Below are positions 63,171-64,000 of a DNA stretch of 64,000 nt, in pieces. The position numbers and the translations under genes were made by a program. The stretch lies in contig NZ_CP007595.1 in the NCBI RefSeq assembly GCF_000785535.1, positions 3,990,439 through 4,054,438 on the forward strand, given 5' to 3'. The stretch's first letter is position 1; every line of letters starts with the position of its first letter. Source of the stretch: Arthrobacter sp. PAMC 25486 (GTDB taxonomy: Bacteria; Actinomycetota; Actinomycetes; Actinomycetales; Micrococcaceae). Below the pieces are notes generated by a model. It had not been told where the DNA came from and did not search any database. It saw nothing but the letters and a program-made list of their open reading frames with translations.

Positions 63171-64000
63171 CTACTGACGCCAGTGGCGGCCGTGGGTCAG
63201 GGCCAGTGAGATGGCGCCCAGAGCTTCTGCCCGGTCGCCCAGTGATGACATGAGAACTGCCGTCCCCTCGCCGACGGCAGGCACGGCGTGACGCACCAGG
63301 CCGCGACGAATGGGAGCCAGCAGCGTTTCCCCCAGGGGTGCCAGCGGTCCGCCAACCACGATCATTTCGGGGTTGATCATGTTGGCGACGTTGGCCACAG
63401 CCTTACCTACAGCCATGCCCGCATCGTCGATAACCCGCAGGGTGGCCGCATCTCCGGCCTTGGCGCGGCCGATGATGTCCGAAACCGTCAGCGGGGCTGC
63501 TTCGCCACGGCTGAGAAGTTCGATCATGATGGCTGTCGAGGCCACCGTTTCAAGGCAGCCGCGGTTGCCGCAGCGGCACACGAGTCCCTGGTCAAAGATC
63601 GTGGAGTGGCCGATCTCGCCCGTTATTCCCGTGTGCCCGTAGTACGGGGCGCCGTTGAGTATTAGCCCGGCACCAATGCCGCTGCCGATCTTGAGGAACA
63701 TCAGGTCCTTGGCTGCGCGGTGTTCACCCCACGTGATTTGCGCCAGCGCTCCCAGGTTGGCGTCATTGTCAGCAAAAACCGGCAGGGTCAATGCAGCTTC
63801 CAGTTGAGCCACGATGTTCACACCCACCCATTCGGGCAGGATGGCACCCCGAATAACAGTGCCGGTGCGGTGGTCGATGGGTCCGGGGACACCCACGCCC
63901 GCGCCGGCGACCTGGTTGCGGCTGATCCCTGATTCCACCAGCAGGTCCTCGAGCATGGCTGCGGCCGTTGCGATGCTCTCCCCGGCCAGGTGGCCCACGG
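63171..64000 (-). CDS. ROK-family protein (repressor or sugar kinase), truncated by window edge
   Basis: The 275 visible residues are the C-terminal part of a ROK protein; the N-terminus is beyond base 64000. GVGVPGPIDHRTGTV, the zinc motif CRCGNRGCLETVA and GGPLAPLGETLLAP are intact. Location upstream of the sugar ABC operon on the same strand favours a repressor; without the N-terminus, a helix-turn-helix cannot be confirmed. Confidence 0.85.
   Translation of the reverse strand, partial: VGHLAGESIATAAAMLEDLLVESGISRNQVAGAGVGVPGPIDHRTGTVIRGAILPEWVGVNIVAQLEAALTLPVFADNDANLGALAQITWGEHRAAKDLMFLKIGSGIGAGLILNGAPYYGHTGITGEIGHSTIFDQGLVCRCGNRGCLETVASTAIMIELLSRGEAAPLTVSDIIGRAKAGDAATLRVIDDAGMAVGKAVANVANMINPEMIVVGGPLAPLGETLLAPIRRGLVRHAVPAVGEGTAVLMSSLGDRAEALGAISLALTHGRHWRQ

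Overview
The window looks like chromosomal DNA from a high-G+C actinobacterium of the Micrococcaceae, most likely Arthrobacter or a close relative. The evidence is a monomeric (about 740-residue) NADP isocitrate dehydrogenase, an actinobacterial-type xylose isomerase, a perM-purN pair with purH nearby as in other Actinobacteria, frequent GTG starts, and G/C-biased third positions. No rRNA or tRNA gene was seen. The genus call is inference from recognised protein families; no search was run.

Layout. 1-1.7 kb: 3' part of an oligopeptide-type ABC solute-binding lipoprotein. 2-9 kb: a PH-domain membrane protein, then a minus-strand xylose operon (xylA-xylB-ROK repressor) with a visible promoter and operator, and an aldose 1-epimerase. 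9-12 kb: a SulP transporter and two uncharacterised genes. 12-17.6 kb: a possible DNA-conflict locus with a PLD-nuclease/DEAD helicase/DUF3427 protein, a winged-helix protein fused through an Ala/Lys/Pro linker to a pullulanase-X25-like domain, a beta-class DNA methyltransferase and a small HTH protein. 17.8-19.2 kb: three similar small membrane proteins. 19-26.5 kb: a CoA-transferase, a large membrane protein, a thioredoxin-reductase-like flavoprotein divergent from an XRE-cupin regulator, an alpha/beta hydrolase and DUF1810. 26.4-32.6 kb: a TOTE-type primase-helicase, two CRISPR-like type I-E repeat relics, AidB, a hydrolase and a RelE/Phd toxin-antitoxin pair. 32.8-36.5 kb: a DsbA/CcdA/CPVC thiol-redox operon and a cold-shock gene with a structured leader. 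36.5-46.9 kb: perM and purN separated from purH by a minus-strand peptidoglycan-recycling block (nagZ, murQ, a frameshifted serine hydrolase, an MFS transporter). 46.9-48.6 kb: an IS30-family element. 48.8-51.7 kb: ferritin and icd. 52-57.3 kb: livKHMGF. 57.5-64 kb: a Gfo/Idh/MocA oxidoreductase, an AlkD-like protein, a carbohydrate ABC transporter and a truncated ROK gene.

The most unusual feature lies between the genes. Seven intergenic loci carry short tandem repeats of unrelated sequence that share a spacing of exactly 32 bp. Several others carry near-perfect palindromes about 60-66 bp long, close to twice 32. One 32-bp unit occurs head-to-tail three times at 57291 and head-to-head at 43320. 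A further motif, ACGACGGCG, recurs in about a dozen intergenic positions and forms the arms of large palindromes; the IS30 element sits inside the loop of one. I know of no description of this repeat class. All family assignments rest on reading motifs by eye.
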